From Brevibacterium iodinum ATCC 49514 (lineage in GTDB: Bacteria > Actinomycetota > Actinomycetes > Actinomycetales > Brevibacteriaceae), in contig NZ_FXYX01000001.1 of NCBI RefSeq assembly GCF_900169265.1, positions 62,001 through 126,000 of the forward strand: a stretch of DNA of 64,000 bases. Reading direction: 5' to 3'. Below the pieces are notes generated by a model. It searched no databases, had not been told where the DNA came from, and worked only from the letters and a program-made list of their open reading frames with translations. A program made the translations under genes and the position numbers. This document shows, in pieces, positions 1-8,886 of this stretch. The number at the start of each line of letters is the position of its first letter. The stretch's first letter is position 1.

Positions 1-782
1 ATGACATGGACGTAGCGGCCGCCGGATTCGTCCATATAGTCCCGCCGGGCGGCGTGGACGTCGGCGACGGCCGTGGCCATCGGGGCGTGGATGCCCAGGG
101 TCTTGCGGGTCGTGGCCGCCGCTCCCCCGCCGAAGCCGACGAGGACGCCGGCGGCACCGGTGCGCATGAGATGCAGTGCCGCGGTGTAGGTGGCGGCTCC
201 GCCGACGATGACGGGCACATCGAGTTCGTAGATGAACTGCTTGAGGTTGAGCGGTTCGGTGTGGGTCGAGACGTGCTCGGCCGAGACCGTGGTGCCGCGG
301 ATGACGAAGATGTCGACTCCGGCGTCGACGACCGTCTTGTAGAACTCCTGAGTCCGCTGCGGGGTCAGGGCACCGGCGACAGTGACTCCGGCTTCACGGA
401 TCTGCTCGAGGCGGGCGGTGATGAGTTCGGCCTCGATGGGTGCGGAGTAGAGCTCCTGCATCCGGGCGGTCGCCATCTCAGACGGAAGCTGCGCGATTTC
501 GGCCAGCTGCGGGGTGGGGTCCTCGTACCGGGTCCACAGGCCTTCGAGGTCGAGGACGCCGAGGCCGCCGAATTTGCCCAGAGCGATGACGGTTTCGGGT
601 GACATCGCCGAATCCATGGGGGCGCCGATGAACGGCAGCTCGAACTGGTAGGCGTCGATCTGCCAGTTCAGGGACACGTCTTCGGGGTCACGGGTGCGCC
701 GAGCGGGGACGATGGCGATGTCGTCGAGCGAATAGGCGCGACGGCCGCGCTTGCCTCTGCCGATTTCGATTTCAGAACTCAC
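1..782 (-). CDS. guaB3: GuaB3 family IMP dehydrogenase-related protein (3' end outside window)
   Basis: About 260 N-terminal residues of an (alpha/beta)8-barrel protein of the IMPDH/GMP reductase family are present; the gene runs off the left edge. The GTG start at 782 gives a protein beginning SSEIEIGRGKRGRR, followed by SLDDIAIVPARRT and APMDSAMSP, which are GuaB3-type signatures. There is no CBS insert. Around residues 216-226 the flap reads GFGGGAAATTRK, so Ala stands where GuaB has its catalytic Cys (GSICTTR). This fits a GuaB3 paralogue of uncertain activity. The family assignment is firm; the reaction is not. The full guaB gene lies about 25 kb away rather than adjacent. Confidence 0.9.
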   Translation of the reverse strand, partial: MSSEIEIGRGKRGRRAYSLDDIAIVPARRTRDPEDVSLNWQIDAYQFELPFIGAPMDSAMSPETVIALGKFGGLGVLDLEGLWTRYEDPTPQLAEIAQLPSEMATARMQELYSAPIEAELITARLEQIREAGVTVAGALTPQRTQEFYKTVVDAGVDIFVIRGTTVSAEHVSTHTEPLNLKQFIYELDVPVIVGGAATYTAALHLMRTGAAGVLVGFGGGAAATTRKTLGIHAPMATAVADVHAARRDYMDESGGRYVHV

Positions 783-873
783 CCCAACAGCCTATCCCAC
801 CGCCCTTGGCACAAGGTCTCAGCCCACTATGAGGAACAGCGCATCTCCCCTCCCAGGACTACCTGACGGGGGC

Positions 874-899
874 CCAGCAACCTGGCGCCAGGTTGCTGG
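874..899 (-). terminator. Perfect 26-bp palindrome downstream of the LysR gene
   Basis: Two 13-bp arms (CCAGCAACCTGGC and its complement) abut without a loop, 19 bp past the LysR stop and upstream of guaB3. The likely role is transcription termination for the LysR gene. There is no strong U tract. A dimeric regulator site for guaB3 is an alternative. Confidence 0.5.
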
Positions 900-917
900 T
901 CCGCCGTCGGGTAGCAA

Positions 918-1823
918 TTAGGGGGTGGTGAGGTGGGTTGCTACTGCCTCTTCCGTGGCTGTGGCGAAGGCGCGGACGTGGGGTAAGTGCGCGTCTCTGT
1001 CGCGGATGTGCATGACGACCCGGCGCATCGGGACGGGGTCGGTGAGGTCGACGGCGACGAGGCCGGGCGGCAGCTGCAGAGTCGAGAGCCGTGGGAGGAC
1101 CGTGATGCCCATGTTTGAGGCAACGAGAGCCAATGCCGCGAAGTCGTCCTCGCAGGCGGCGAAGCTCCTGCGTTCGAATCCGGCCGCGGCACACGCATGG
1201 TCGACGACCTTGCTCGAGGGTCCGGCCCACATGTCGTAGTCGACCCAGTGCTCGCCCTCGAGGTCGATGAATGGCACGGACTCCCGGCCTGCGAACCGGT
1301 GCCCCTCGGGGACGACGACCCGGTAGTCGTCTTCGAAGAGCGGGATGCGCGTCATCTCCGGCAGATGGTTCTCACCGTCCTGCGGAACCTCGGCGCGGAT
1401 CTCGATGAGGCAGTGCCCGCGCCGGTTCTTCGCCGGCTCGTTGAGTTGGATGTCGAACCGCAGATCCGGATGATCCAGGGCCACGGCATCGATGATGCCC
1501 GGCAGCAGACGCGCATTGAACGAAGTGAACGCCGCAATCCGCAGCCGGGGCCTGCTGATGGTGCGGAAGCCTTCGACCAGATCGTCGAGGCGGCCGACCG
1601 CGGTGAAGACCTCCGCCGAATCATCGGCCAGACGTCGGCCGAGCTCGGTGATCTCAATGCCGCGCCCCGACCGCCGGTAGAGCGGCGCCCCGACGGCCTT
1701 CTGCAGGGTGGTGATGTGCTGGCTGACGGTCGCCGGCGTGTAGTTGAGGTTCTTCGCGGCCGCGACCACGGAGCCGGTGGCGACGACGGCTCGCCATATT
1801 CGGAGTCGATTGAGATCCCACAT
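918..1823 (-). CDS. LysR family transcriptional regulator
   Basis: A 301-residue DNA-binding regulator. The N-terminal winged HTH (about residues 4-62) includes RLRIWRAVVATGSVVAAA and TPATVSQHITTLQKAVGAP; the remainder is a periplasmic-binding-protein-like effector domain. The ATG at 1823 puts the HTH at the usual distance from the N terminus; an ATG eight codons upstream (1847) is possible. The gene is divergent from a LysE-type exporter, the classic arrangement in which the LysR protein senses the exported amino acid. The ligand cannot be read from sequence. Confidence 0.88.
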   Translation of the reverse strand: MWDLNRLRIWRAVVATGSVVAAAKNLNYTPATVSQHITTLQKAVGAPLYRRSGRGIEITELGRRLADDSAEVFTAVGRLDDLVEGFRTISRPRLRIAAFTSFNARLLPGIIDAVALDHPDLRFDIQLNEPAKNRRGHCLIEIRAEVPQDGENHLPEMTRIPLFEDDYRVVVPEGHRFAGRESVPFIDLEGEHWVDYDMWAGPSSKVVDHACAAAGFERRSFAACEDDFAALALVASNMGITVLPRLSTLQLPPGLVAVDLTDPVPMRRVVMHIRDRDAHLPHVRAFATATEEAVATHLTTP

Positions 1824-2023
1824 GTGTGCATCGTAGCCGTTAACCATTCGGTTCTGCCTGATGATCGTTCACGATCAGTTGCTTTTCCCGATTGTTCGGC
1901 GCAGGCAGAATTGAAGAGCGGGACATCCACGTCGCCCGGCCGGCAGGTCCGATGACCGCGGCCGACGCCGCCCCGACCCGCGTATCTGTCAGAACCCGAT
2001 CCCCAACCGTTAGAAGGAGTGCT

Positions 2024-2779
2024 GTGACCGGACCCGAGATCTTGACCATCACCGGCGCTGCCGCCGCTCTGGCGATCACCCCCGGCCCCGAGACGATCCT
2101 CACGATCCGTCTGTCCTCCCTGCGCCGCAAGGCCGGACTCGTCTACGCCCTCGGCACGGCCACGGGCACCGTGATCTGGATGGTGCTGGCGCTCACCGGG
2201 GTCTCCGCCCTGCTCACGGTTTTTCCGGCCGCCGTCCAGGTGCTCAAGATCGTCGGTGGGCTCTATCTCTGCCTCCTCGGGCTCCTCGCCGGGCGGCAGG
2301 CGCTGCGGCTGCGTCGCGAACTCCGCACCGCCTCCGCGGATTCCGATTCCACACAGGCGTCCGACCCCGGGGACACACTCGATCCCGCGTCGAGCGCCAC
2401 CGCCGAATCCCCCGCCGAGGCGGCCGCCGGCCCGGTCAGCGAGATCGCCCACGTCATGGAGTCGACTTCGTGGGGCCACTTGCGCTCGTTCGTTTCCTAT
2501 CGCCGCGGCATCATCTCTTCGCTGTCCAACCCGAAGGTCGGCCTGTTCTTCCTCGCGATCCTGCCGACCCTCGTCCCCGCATCCCCGACCGGCACCGACT
2601 ACACCGTGCTCGTCGCGCTGATCCTCGGCGTGCTCCTGTCGTACCAGCTTGTCCTCGCATGCCTGGCCAGCCTCGCAGCGTCGGCGATGGCCCACCGCTG
2701 CGCTGATTTCTTCATCGAGGCCGCCTCCACGCTCATCCTGCTCATCATCGGCATCGCCGTCATCGCGATCCCCATCTGA
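2024..2779 (+). CDS. LysE/RhtB family amino-acid exporter
   Basis: A 251-residue polytopic membrane protein. The GTG at 2024 is preceded by AGAAGGAG at 2012-2019, which fixes the start. The N terminus shows the LysE-family pattern ITGAAAALAITPGPETIL, followed by hydrophobic helices and the SNPKVGLFFLAILP motif near residue 170. Between helices 3 and 4 there is a long Ser/Asp/Ala-rich cytoplasmic linker (about residues 105-150), longer than usual for the family and containing one copy of the dispersed 11-mer. It is predicted to export a small amino acid or derivative under control of the divergent LysR gene. Confidence 0.85.
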   Translation: MTGPEILTITGAAAALAITPGPETILTIRLSSLRRKAGLVYALGTATGTVIWMVLALTGVSALLTVFPAAVQVLKIVGGLYLCLLGLLAGRQALRLRRELRTASADSDSTQASDPGDTLDPASSATAESPAEAAAGPVSEIAHVMESTSWGHLRSFVSYRRGIISSLSNPKVGLFFLAILPTLVPASPTGTDYTVLVALILGVLLSYQLVLACLASLAASAMAHRCADFFIEAASTLILLIIGIAVIAIPI

Positions 2780-2853
2780 GCCGCTCCGAACAACGAAAGG
2801 CCGGATGCCGAGGCTAATCGTCGCCCGGTGCGTTCAGAGGCGCACCTGCGTGA

Positions 2854-3765
2854 TCAGAATTCCAGCGGCAGATTGTCGATGAGATGAGTCCCACCGACCG
2901 TCGCGGAGACGAGCAGCAGAGCCGGTCCCGTGAAGTCCGGTGGGCACGGCCGAAGGGTCGCGGCCTCGACGAGGCTGCAGTAGACGATCTCGAGATCCCC
3001 ACGTTCAGCGGCCGGCTCCAACTCGGCGAGCGCGGCCGCCTCGACGGCAGCGGGCAAGCCAGCAGAAACATCACTGGGGCCGGCCCCAGAGTCAGAACTG
3101 CCACCGATGCCGGACTCCGCCGTCTCACGGCTTCGCTCGGCCACCTCGGCGGCGGCGTCGAGGGCCCGCGGAATCGCCAGGGCACGTTCCCGATCGGATC
3201 CGGTGAGGTATTCGTTGCGGCTCGACATGGCCAGGCCGTCGGCGTCCCGGACGACGGGCAGGCCGATGAGTTCGATATCGAAGTTGAGGTCGGCGATCAT
3301 GCGTTTGACCAGGACGAACTGTTGGATGTCCTTGAGCCCGAATACCGTGACGTCGGGGGCGATGAGGGTGAAGAGCTTCGCCACGACGGTGAGCACGCCG
3401 TCGAAGTGCCCGGGCCTGGCCGCGCCTTCGAACACGGCCCCCATGCGCCCGGCGACGACCCGCACTTCGGGTGCGGACGGGTACATCTCGGCCAGCGCCG
3501 GGGCGAAGACGAAGTCGACGCCGGCCTCTTCGCACTTCCCCAGATCCTCTTCGATAGGCCGCGGGTACTGGACGAAGTCCTCGTCGGCACCGAACTGGAG
3601 AGGATTGACGAAGATCGAGGCCACGACGAGATCGGACTCTGCGCGGGCACGCGTCATCAGCGCCTGATGCCCGGAGTGCAGGGCGCCCATCGTCGGGACG
3701 AGACCGACACGGCCCGACTGCTCGGCCCGCCACCGGCGCAGTGCCTGGATGCCTCCGACCTCCAT
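2854..3765 (-). CDS. panC: Pantothenate synthetase
   Basis: A 303-residue enzyme that condenses pantoate with beta-alanine using ATP, the last step of pantothenate synthesis. Landmarks are the HIGH-like loop VPTMGALHSGHQALM (residues 23-37), NPLQFG, and the SSRNEYLTGSDRERA segment that closes the active site. A Ser/Gly-rich insertion (about residues 205-235) precedes the C-terminal dimerisation region. The start codon shares one base with the panB stop (TGATG), so the two are translationally coupled. It is convergent with the LysE gene. Confidence 0.96.
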   Translation of the reverse strand: MEVGGIQALRRWRAEQSGRVGLVPTMGALHSGHQALMTRARAESDLVVASIFVNPLQFGADEDFVQYPRPIEEDLGKCEEAGVDFVFAPALAEMYPSAPEVRVVAGRMGAVFEGAARPGHFDGVLTVVAKLFTLIAPDVTVFGLKDIQQFVLVKRMIADLNFDIELIGLPVVRDADGLAMSSRNEYLTGSDRERALAIPRALDAAAEVAERSRETAESGIGGSSDSGAGPSDVSAGLPAAVEAAALAELEPAAERGDLEIVYCSLVEAATLRPCPPDFTGPALLLVSATVGGTHLIDNLPLEF

Positions 3766-4751
3766 CAGTCGAAGCTCCTCTCGGGTTCGGGGAAGACCCC
3801 GGACTTCACTTCGTCGACATAGGTGCCGACCGCCTCGGTGAGCACGGAATGCAGGTCGGCGTAGCGCTTGACGAAGCGCGGGGCCCTCCCGGTGCGCAGA
3901 CCGGCCATGTCCTGCCATACGAGGACCTGGGCGTCGCAGTCCGCACCGGCGCCGATTCCGACGGTGGGGATCGTCAGTTCGGATGTGACCTGGCCGGCCA
4001 GCCCGGAGGGCACCATCTCCATCACCACGGAGAAGGCTCCGGCTTCTGCCACGGCGCGGGCATCGTCGAGCAGGGCGCCGCCTGCGTCGCCGCGGCCCTG
4101 GACCTTGTAGCCGCCGAGGTTGTGCTCGGCCTGCGGGGTGAAGCCGATGTGCGCCATGACCGGGATCCCCGCCGTCGTGATCGCCTTGATCCGCGAGGCC
4201 ATCCGCGCCCCGCCTTCGAGTTTGACCGCGTGGACTCCGGCTTCCTTCATGAACCGCACGGCCATGGCCACGGCCTGTTCATCCGAGATCTCGTAGCTGC
4301 CGAACGGAAGGTCGGCGACGATGAGCGCCCGGCTCGTCGCCGAGGCGACTGCTCTGGCCAGCGGGATGAGTTCGTCGACGGTGACCGGCAGGGTCGTCGC
4401 GTGGCCATAGACGTTGTTCGCCGCCGAATCGCCGATGAGCAGGGCCTCGACACCTGCCTGTTCGAACAGGGCCGCCGTGTACTGGTCGTAGCTGGTCAGC
4501 ATCGCCCACCGCCGGCCTTCGGCCTTGGCCTTGATGAGGTCGAGGGTCCGGATTCGCCGAGGCGGCGCTGCCGGAGCGGACACCGGACCGCCGTACGGGG
4601 CCGGCTGTTCCGCCGAGGCGGCCCCCGCCGTCGCGCCGGGGCTGGCCGTCGCGTTGGGGCCGGCCGGGGCATTGCCACCGGCAGCAGCGTTGCCCGCAGC
4701 GTCGGTGGCGGAGGAGGACGTGAACTGGTTCGAGTGTGCCGCTTCGGGCAT
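3765..4751 (-). CDS. panB: 3-methyl-2-oxobutanoate hydroxymethyltransferase
   Basis: A 328-residue ketopantoate hydroxymethyltransferase, the first committed pantothenate step. The barrel starts near residue 67 ([15 protein letters not shown]). Conserved elements are [36 protein letters not shown], the catalytic Glu in VVMEMVP and VGIGAG. The first 65 residues are an Ala/Pro/Gly-rich extension absent from most homologues; antisense copies of the dispersed 11-mer lie in and beside it (4555, 4611). The gene is in an operon with panC and divergent from nadA. Confidence 0.96.
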   Translation of the reverse strand: MPEAAHSNQFTSSSATDAAGNAAAGGNAPAGPNATASPGATAGAASAEQPAPYGGPVSAPAAPPRRIRTLDLIKAKAEGRRWAMLTSYDQYTAALFEQAGVEALLIGDSAANNVYGHATTLPVTVDELIPLARAVASATSRALIVADLPFGSYEISDEQAVAMAVRFMKEAGVHAVKLEGGARMASRIKAITTAGIPVMAHIGFTPQAEHNLGGYKVQGRGDAGGALLDDARAVAEAGAFSVVMEMVPSGLAGQVTSELTIPTVGIGAGADCDAQVLVWQDMAGLRTGRAPRFVKRYADLHSVLTEAVGTYVDEVKSGVFPEPERSFD

Positions 4752-5077
4752 GAGAATCCTTCAGATATGCGATGTCGTCGGTGCCGGCGCGGGCGGGGCG
4801 AGACCGACGCTTCGGTCCGAAGCCTCGGCAACTCTCACGGGGAGTCCACCGCAGTGCGCATCGACTCGGATTGCGAGCCAGACCACAGCCTATTGCATCC
4901 CCGGGCACAGAGCCATCGACCGTCACAACGCAGAGCCATCGACCGCCGAGTTGTACATTGCCCACCCTCAGGATTAAGCTCAAATCTGCGCAAACAAATA
5001 AACGCACAAGTGCGCAAAACATTTCGGGCGGTTTCACCTCGCGCGAGGCGCGGGTCCCGCCCACCGAGCGAAGGACG
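4752..5077. promoter_or_regulatory. Divergent panB/nadA control region with a repeat cluster
   Basis: The region is 326 bp without a gene. Close to nadA lie two direct TGCGCAAA repeats (4987-4994 and 5011-5018, 24 bp apart). An inverted repeat CGCAC-AA-GTGCG (5003-5014) overlaps the second one. The 24-bp phasing and symmetry suggest a repressor site for the NAD operon, but I cannot assign the regulator. The nadA ribosome-binding site is AAGGA at 5071-5075. Confidence 0.45.
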
Positions 5078-6364
5078 ATGATGACCACGACAGCTTCGAT
5101 CGAACTCATCCTCAAGGACATCTCTGCCTCGGGAGCGAACGACGATATGTGCTCGACGGAGCTGCTCGATGCACCGTGGGACGTCGACGAACGCCCCGGC
5201 TACGGTCCCGGTTCCTCGATGGCCGACCCGATCCCGGTCGCCGCTCCACGTCAGGGCGACATTCCCGACGAATACAAGCAGGCATCGCCTGAAGAGCTCG
5301 ACGCCCGCATCCGGGCTGCCAAGGCCACCCTCGGCGATCGCGTCGTCATGCTCGGCCACCACTACCAGCGAGTCGAGGTCGTCGAACACGCCGACTACAT
5401 CGGCGACTCGTTCATGCTCGCCCAGGCCGCCCAGAACCATCCGGAGGCCGAGGCCATCGTCTTCTGCGGCGTCCACTTCATGGCCGAGACCGCCGACCTG
5501 CTGTCGAAACCGGAACAGTCGGTCATCCTGCCCAACCTCGCCGCCGGCTGTTCGATGGCCGATATGGCCAGCATCGATCAGGTCGAGGACTGCTGGGAGC
5601 AGCTGACCGAACTCTTCGGCACCGAACCCGATGTCGACGGTCGCGTCCCGGTCATCCCCGTCACTTACATGAACTCCTCGGCAGCGATCAAGGGCTTCTG
5701 CGGCCGCAACGGCGGCATCGTGTGCACCTCCTCGAATGCCGAGGTGGTTCTGGAATGGGCCTTCGAACGCGGACAGCGTGTCCTGTTCTTCCCCGACCAG
5801 CACCTCGGCCGCAACACCGCTGTGAACATGGGCATCGGTCTGGACGAGATGCCGCTGTGGAACCCCGCCAAGCCACTGGGCAACAACGACGAGCAGACGC
5901 TGCGTGAGGCTCGCGTCATCCTGTGGCAGGGATTCTGCTCCGTGCACAAGCGCTTCACCCCCGCCCAGATCGACAAAGCCCGCGCGGATCATCCGGATGT
6001 GCGCGTGATCGTTCACCCCGAATGCCCGCGTGAGACCGTCGAAGCCGCCGATGAGGCCGGATCGACCGCGTACATCACGAAGGCCATCGAACAGGCGACC
6101 GAACCGACGACGTTCGCCATCGGCACCGAGATCAACCTGGTCCAGCGGCTGGCCGCCGAACACCCTCAGCACGAGATCTTCTGCCTCGACCCCGTCATCT
6201 GCCCGTGCTCGACGATGTACCGCATCCACCCCGGCTATATCGCCTGGGTCCTCGAATCGCTCATCGACGGACAGGTCGTCAATCAGATCTCCGTCGACGC
6301 CGAAGTGGCCGAACCTGCCCGTTTGTCCCTGGAGCGGATGCTCGCCGCGAAGCCGCGGATCTGA
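5078..6364 (+). CDS. nadA: Quinolinate synthase
   Basis: A 428-residue [4Fe-4S] enzyme that condenses iminoaspartate with dihydroxyacetone phosphate to quinolinate. The ATG at 5078 follows AAGGA; the in-frame sequence upstream is not NadA-like. Motifs are MLGHHYQRVEVVEHADYIGD, NLAAGCSMADM (first cluster Cys, near 158), PVTYMNSSAAIKGFCG, VHPECPRETV (second Cys) and CLDPVICPCSTMYRIHP (third). An N-terminal extension of about 80 residues is typical of the long actinobacterial form. Its stop overlaps the nadB start. Confidence 0.96.
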   Translation: MMTTTASIELILKDISASGANDDMCSTELLDAPWDVDERPGYGPGSSMADPIPVAAPRQGDIPDEYKQASPEELDARIRAAKATLGDRVVMLGHHYQRVEVVEHADYIGDSFMLAQAAQNHPEAEAIVFCGVHFMAETADLLSKPEQSVILPNLAAGCSMADMASIDQVEDCWEQLTELFGTEPDVDGRVPVIPVTYMNSSAAIKGFCGRNGGIVCTSSNAEVVLEWAFERGQRVLFFPDQHLGRNTAVNMGIGLDEMPLWNPAKPLGNNDEQTLREARVILWQGFCSVHKRFTPAQIDKARADHPDVRVIVHPECPRETVEAADEAGSTAYITKAIEQATEPTTFAIGTEINLVQRLAAEHPQHEIFCLDPVICPCSTMYRIHPGYIAWVLESLIDGQVVNQISVDAEVAEPARLSLERMLAAKPRI

Positions 6365-8037
6365 TGAGCCGCGTCATCGTCGCAGGCTCCGGGATCGCGG
6401 GGCTGACCGCGGCACTGCGCCTGTCCGGCCGTCACACGGTGACCCTCGTGACGAAGGGCCGCCTCGGCGAGTCGAACACCGAGTGGGCGCAGGGCGGCAT
6501 CGCCGGTGTCATCGGCACCGACGACACGGTCGATTCCCATATCGCCGATACGCTCACCGCCGGCGCCGGGCACTGTGATCCGGAGGCCGTGCGCTGCCTG
6601 TGCGAAGCCGGTGGGGACGCGATCGTCTCCCTCGCCGAGGCAGGGGTGGACTTCGACACCGACCCGACCGGATCCTGGGCCAGGGGTATAGAAGGGGCGC
6701 ATTCCTATCCGCGCATCTTCCATTCCGGAGGTGATGCGACCGGTCGGGCGATCAGCACCGCTCTGGCGCAGAAGCTGCGCATCGAGGTCGTCGCAGGGCG
6801 AGTCACCCTGCTCGAGGACACGACGCTCGTCGACATCCTCACCGACGATCACGAGCGTAGACCGGGTCGAGCCACCGGAGTCACCGTGCTCCGCGACGGC
6901 CGTGTCGAGGCCCTGGCTGCTGATGCGATCGTGCTCGCCACCGGCGGTGCCGGGCAGCTCTTCGCACACACGACGAACCCGGCGGCTGCCACCGGGGACG
7001 GTTTGGCCGCTGCCATTCGCGCCGGTGCTGTTATCTCCGATCTCGAATTCTTCCAGTTCCATCCCACCGCCCTTCCAGGTCCCGGCTTCCTCATCTCCGA
7101 GGCCGTCCGGGGGGCCGGTGCCCTCCTCCTCGACGAGCACGGCCACCGGTTCATGAGTGACATCGACGATCGCGCGGAGCTCGCCTCCCGTGATGTCGTC
7201 GCCCTCGCCCTGCATCGCCGCCAGGCGGCTCAGGACGGACGTCCCTGCTTCCTCGATGCGCGGGCCGTCCCGGATGCGACGGCAAAGTTCCCGAGCATCA
7301 CCGCGGGGCTTGCCGCTCGCGGCCTCGATCTGTCCCGGGACCTCATTCCCGTCACTCCTGCCGCCCACTACTTCATGGGCGGGGTGGCCACGGATCGCGA
7401 TGGTCGCACGAGTATAGAGGGACTCTTCGCCGTCGGCGAGGTCGCGCGCACCGGAGTGCATGGAGCCAACCGGCTGGCCTCGAACTCTCTGCTCGAGGGC
7501 GCGGTCTTCGCCGCCCGCGCCGCCGCAGCGATCGACGCACGCCCGACTCACACGACCGCAGCAGATCTCGCCACGCACAGAGCAGACCTCCGCTCCGAGG
7601 CCTCGGAGTCACTGAACCGTGAACATCACCTCCCACTCCCCCAGTTCGATCCATTCCACCAGACGGCACGGACACGGACTGAGCTGCAGGCTCTGACCTG
7701 GGCTCATCTGGGCGTGGAACGCACGGCCGCGGGCCTGCGGACCCTGCTCGACCGCCTCGGCGAAGACGGCACCGACAAAGGCCACACTGACAAAGGTGGC
7801 CCCGACGAACGCGACCACGGCAAGGATCGCAACTGCGACCCAGCAGTGAGGAGCGTCGAAGCACTCGAGACCGCGAACCTCGCCCTCATCGCCGAACAGA
7901 TGGCTCGGCATGCCCTGGCCCGGGAGCACAGCCTCGGCGCGCATACCCGCACCGATACGACGCTCGCCTCGTCGACGACCGCGCCGTCCACCGCCACTTC
8001 GCCCACCGCTCTGCTTCAGGAGGCCACCGCATGCTGA
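6364..8037 (+). CDS. nadB: L-aspartate oxidase
   Basis: A 557-residue flavoprotein that oxidises L-aspartate to iminoaspartate for NadA. The FAD Rossmann motif VIVAGSGIAGLTAAL lies at residues 4-18, followed by SNTEWAQGGIAG, the covering-domain region FHPTALPGPG, and GVHGANRLASNSLLEG. Near the C terminus a polar low-complexity stretch rich in Asp, Lys and Gly (about residues 470-490) looks like a lineage-specific linker. It is translationally coupled to nadA (ATGA) and overlaps nadC by 7 bp. Confidence 0.95.
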   Translation: MSRVIVAGSGIAGLTAALRLSGRHTVTLVTKGRLGESNTEWAQGGIAGVIGTDDTVDSHIADTLTAGAGHCDPEAVRCLCEAGGDAIVSLAEAGVDFDTDPTGSWARGIEGAHSYPRIFHSGGDATGRAISTALAQKLRIEVVAGRVTLLEDTTLVDILTDDHERRPGRATGVTVLRDGRVEALAADAIVLATGGAGQLFAHTTNPAAATGDGLAAAIRAGAVISDLEFFQFHPTALPGPGFLISEAVRGAGALLLDEHGHRFMSDIDDRAELASRDVVALALHRRQAAQDGRPCFLDARAVPDATAKFPSITAGLAARGLDLSRDLIPVTPAAHYFMGGVATDRDGRTSIEGLFAVGEVARTGVHGANRLASNSLLEGAVFAARAAAAIDARPTHTTAADLATHRADLRSEASESLNREHHLPLPQFDPFHQTARTRTELQALTWAHLGVERTAAGLRTLLDRLGEDGTDKGHTDKGGPDERDHGKDRNCDPAVRSVEALETANLALIAEQMARHALAREHSLGAHTRTDTTLASSTTAPSTATSPTALLQEATAC

Positions 8038-8885
8038 CCGCTTCAACCATCGATTCCGCACTGCGTGCCGCCCTCGACGAAGACGCTCCCTGGGGAGATA
8101 TCACCGGCGAAGTCTTCATCCCCGCCACCGCCTCGGCGAGGGCCGAACTGCGTGCTCGCGAAGACGGGGTGCTCGCCGGAATCGAGGTCTTCGCCCGCGC
8201 TTTCACACTCGTCGACCAGAGCGTCACGGTCGACCTCGCCGCCGCCGATGGAGACGCTTTCACCGCAGGTCAGGTGCTCGCCACGGTCGCCGGCCCCGCT
8301 CGAGCAGTGCTGCAAGCCGAACGGATCGCATTGAACTTCTGCCAGCGCATGAGCGGAATCGCCACCCAGACCCGTGCCTATGTCGAGGCCGCCGCTGGGC
8401 GTGCTCGCATCGTCGACACTCGCAAGACGACGCCCGGGCTGCGCGCGTTCGAGAAGCACGCGGTCGTCTGCGGCGGCGGACACAATCACCGCTTCGGCCT
8501 CTCCGACGCGGTCATGGCCAAGGACAATCACCTCGCCGTGCTCACCAGTGAGGGACTCAGCGTCGCCGAGGCGATCCGCACCGCCCGTGCCCGTCTGCCA
8601 CACACGACGATGATGATCGAGGTCGAGGTCGACCGGCTCGACCAGGTGCCCGCGGTGCTCGACGGCGGCGCCGATATCATCATGCTCGACAACTTCACCC
8701 TGGCTCAGCTGCGCGAAGGCGTCGAACTCGTGGACGGCCGCGCCGTCATCGAAGCCAGCGGCAACGTCACCCTGGAGACGATTCCGGAGGTCGCCGCCAC
8801 CGGCGTCGACGTCATCTCCTCGGGCGGGCTGACCCACAGCGTCCGCGCGATCGACCTCGGTCTCGACCTCTCCCTCGAGGTCTGA
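8031..8885 (+). CDS. nadC: Nicotinate-nucleotide pyrophosphorylase (carboxylating)
   Basis: A 284-residue quinolinate phosphoribosyltransferase that makes nicotinate mononucleotide. Key parts are EDAPWGDITGEVF near the N terminus, QAERIALNFCQRMSGIAT, the PRPP/quinolinate loop RIVDTRKTTPGLRAFEKHAV, GGGHNHRFGLSDAVMAKDNH, IMLDNF and IEASGNVTLE. The length is normal. It is the third gene of the nadABC operon. Confidence 0.96.
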   Translation: MLTASTIDSALRAALDEDAPWGDITGEVFIPATASARAELRAREDGVLAGIEVFARAFTLVDQSVTVDLAAADGDAFTAGQVLATVAGPARAVLQAERIALNFCQRMSGIATQTRAYVEAAAGRARIVDTRKTTPGLRAFEKHAVVCGGGHNHRFGLSDAVMAKDNHLAVLTSEGLSVAEAIRTARARLPHTTMMIEVEVDRLDQVPAVLDGGADIIMLDNFTLAQLREGVELVDGRAVIEASGNVTLETIPEVAATGVDVISSGGLTHSVRAIDLGLDLSLEV

Positions 8886-8886
8886 G

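Noticed and set aside
6-602. Open frame antisense to guaB3
   Set aside because: The opposite strand gives clear GuaB3 motifs; this frame is a GC-driven shadow with no ribosome-binding site or family signature.
2779-2853. Strong terminator between lysE and panC
   Set aside because: Only a 6-bp GGTGCG/CGCACC stem is visible, too weak to list with confidence.
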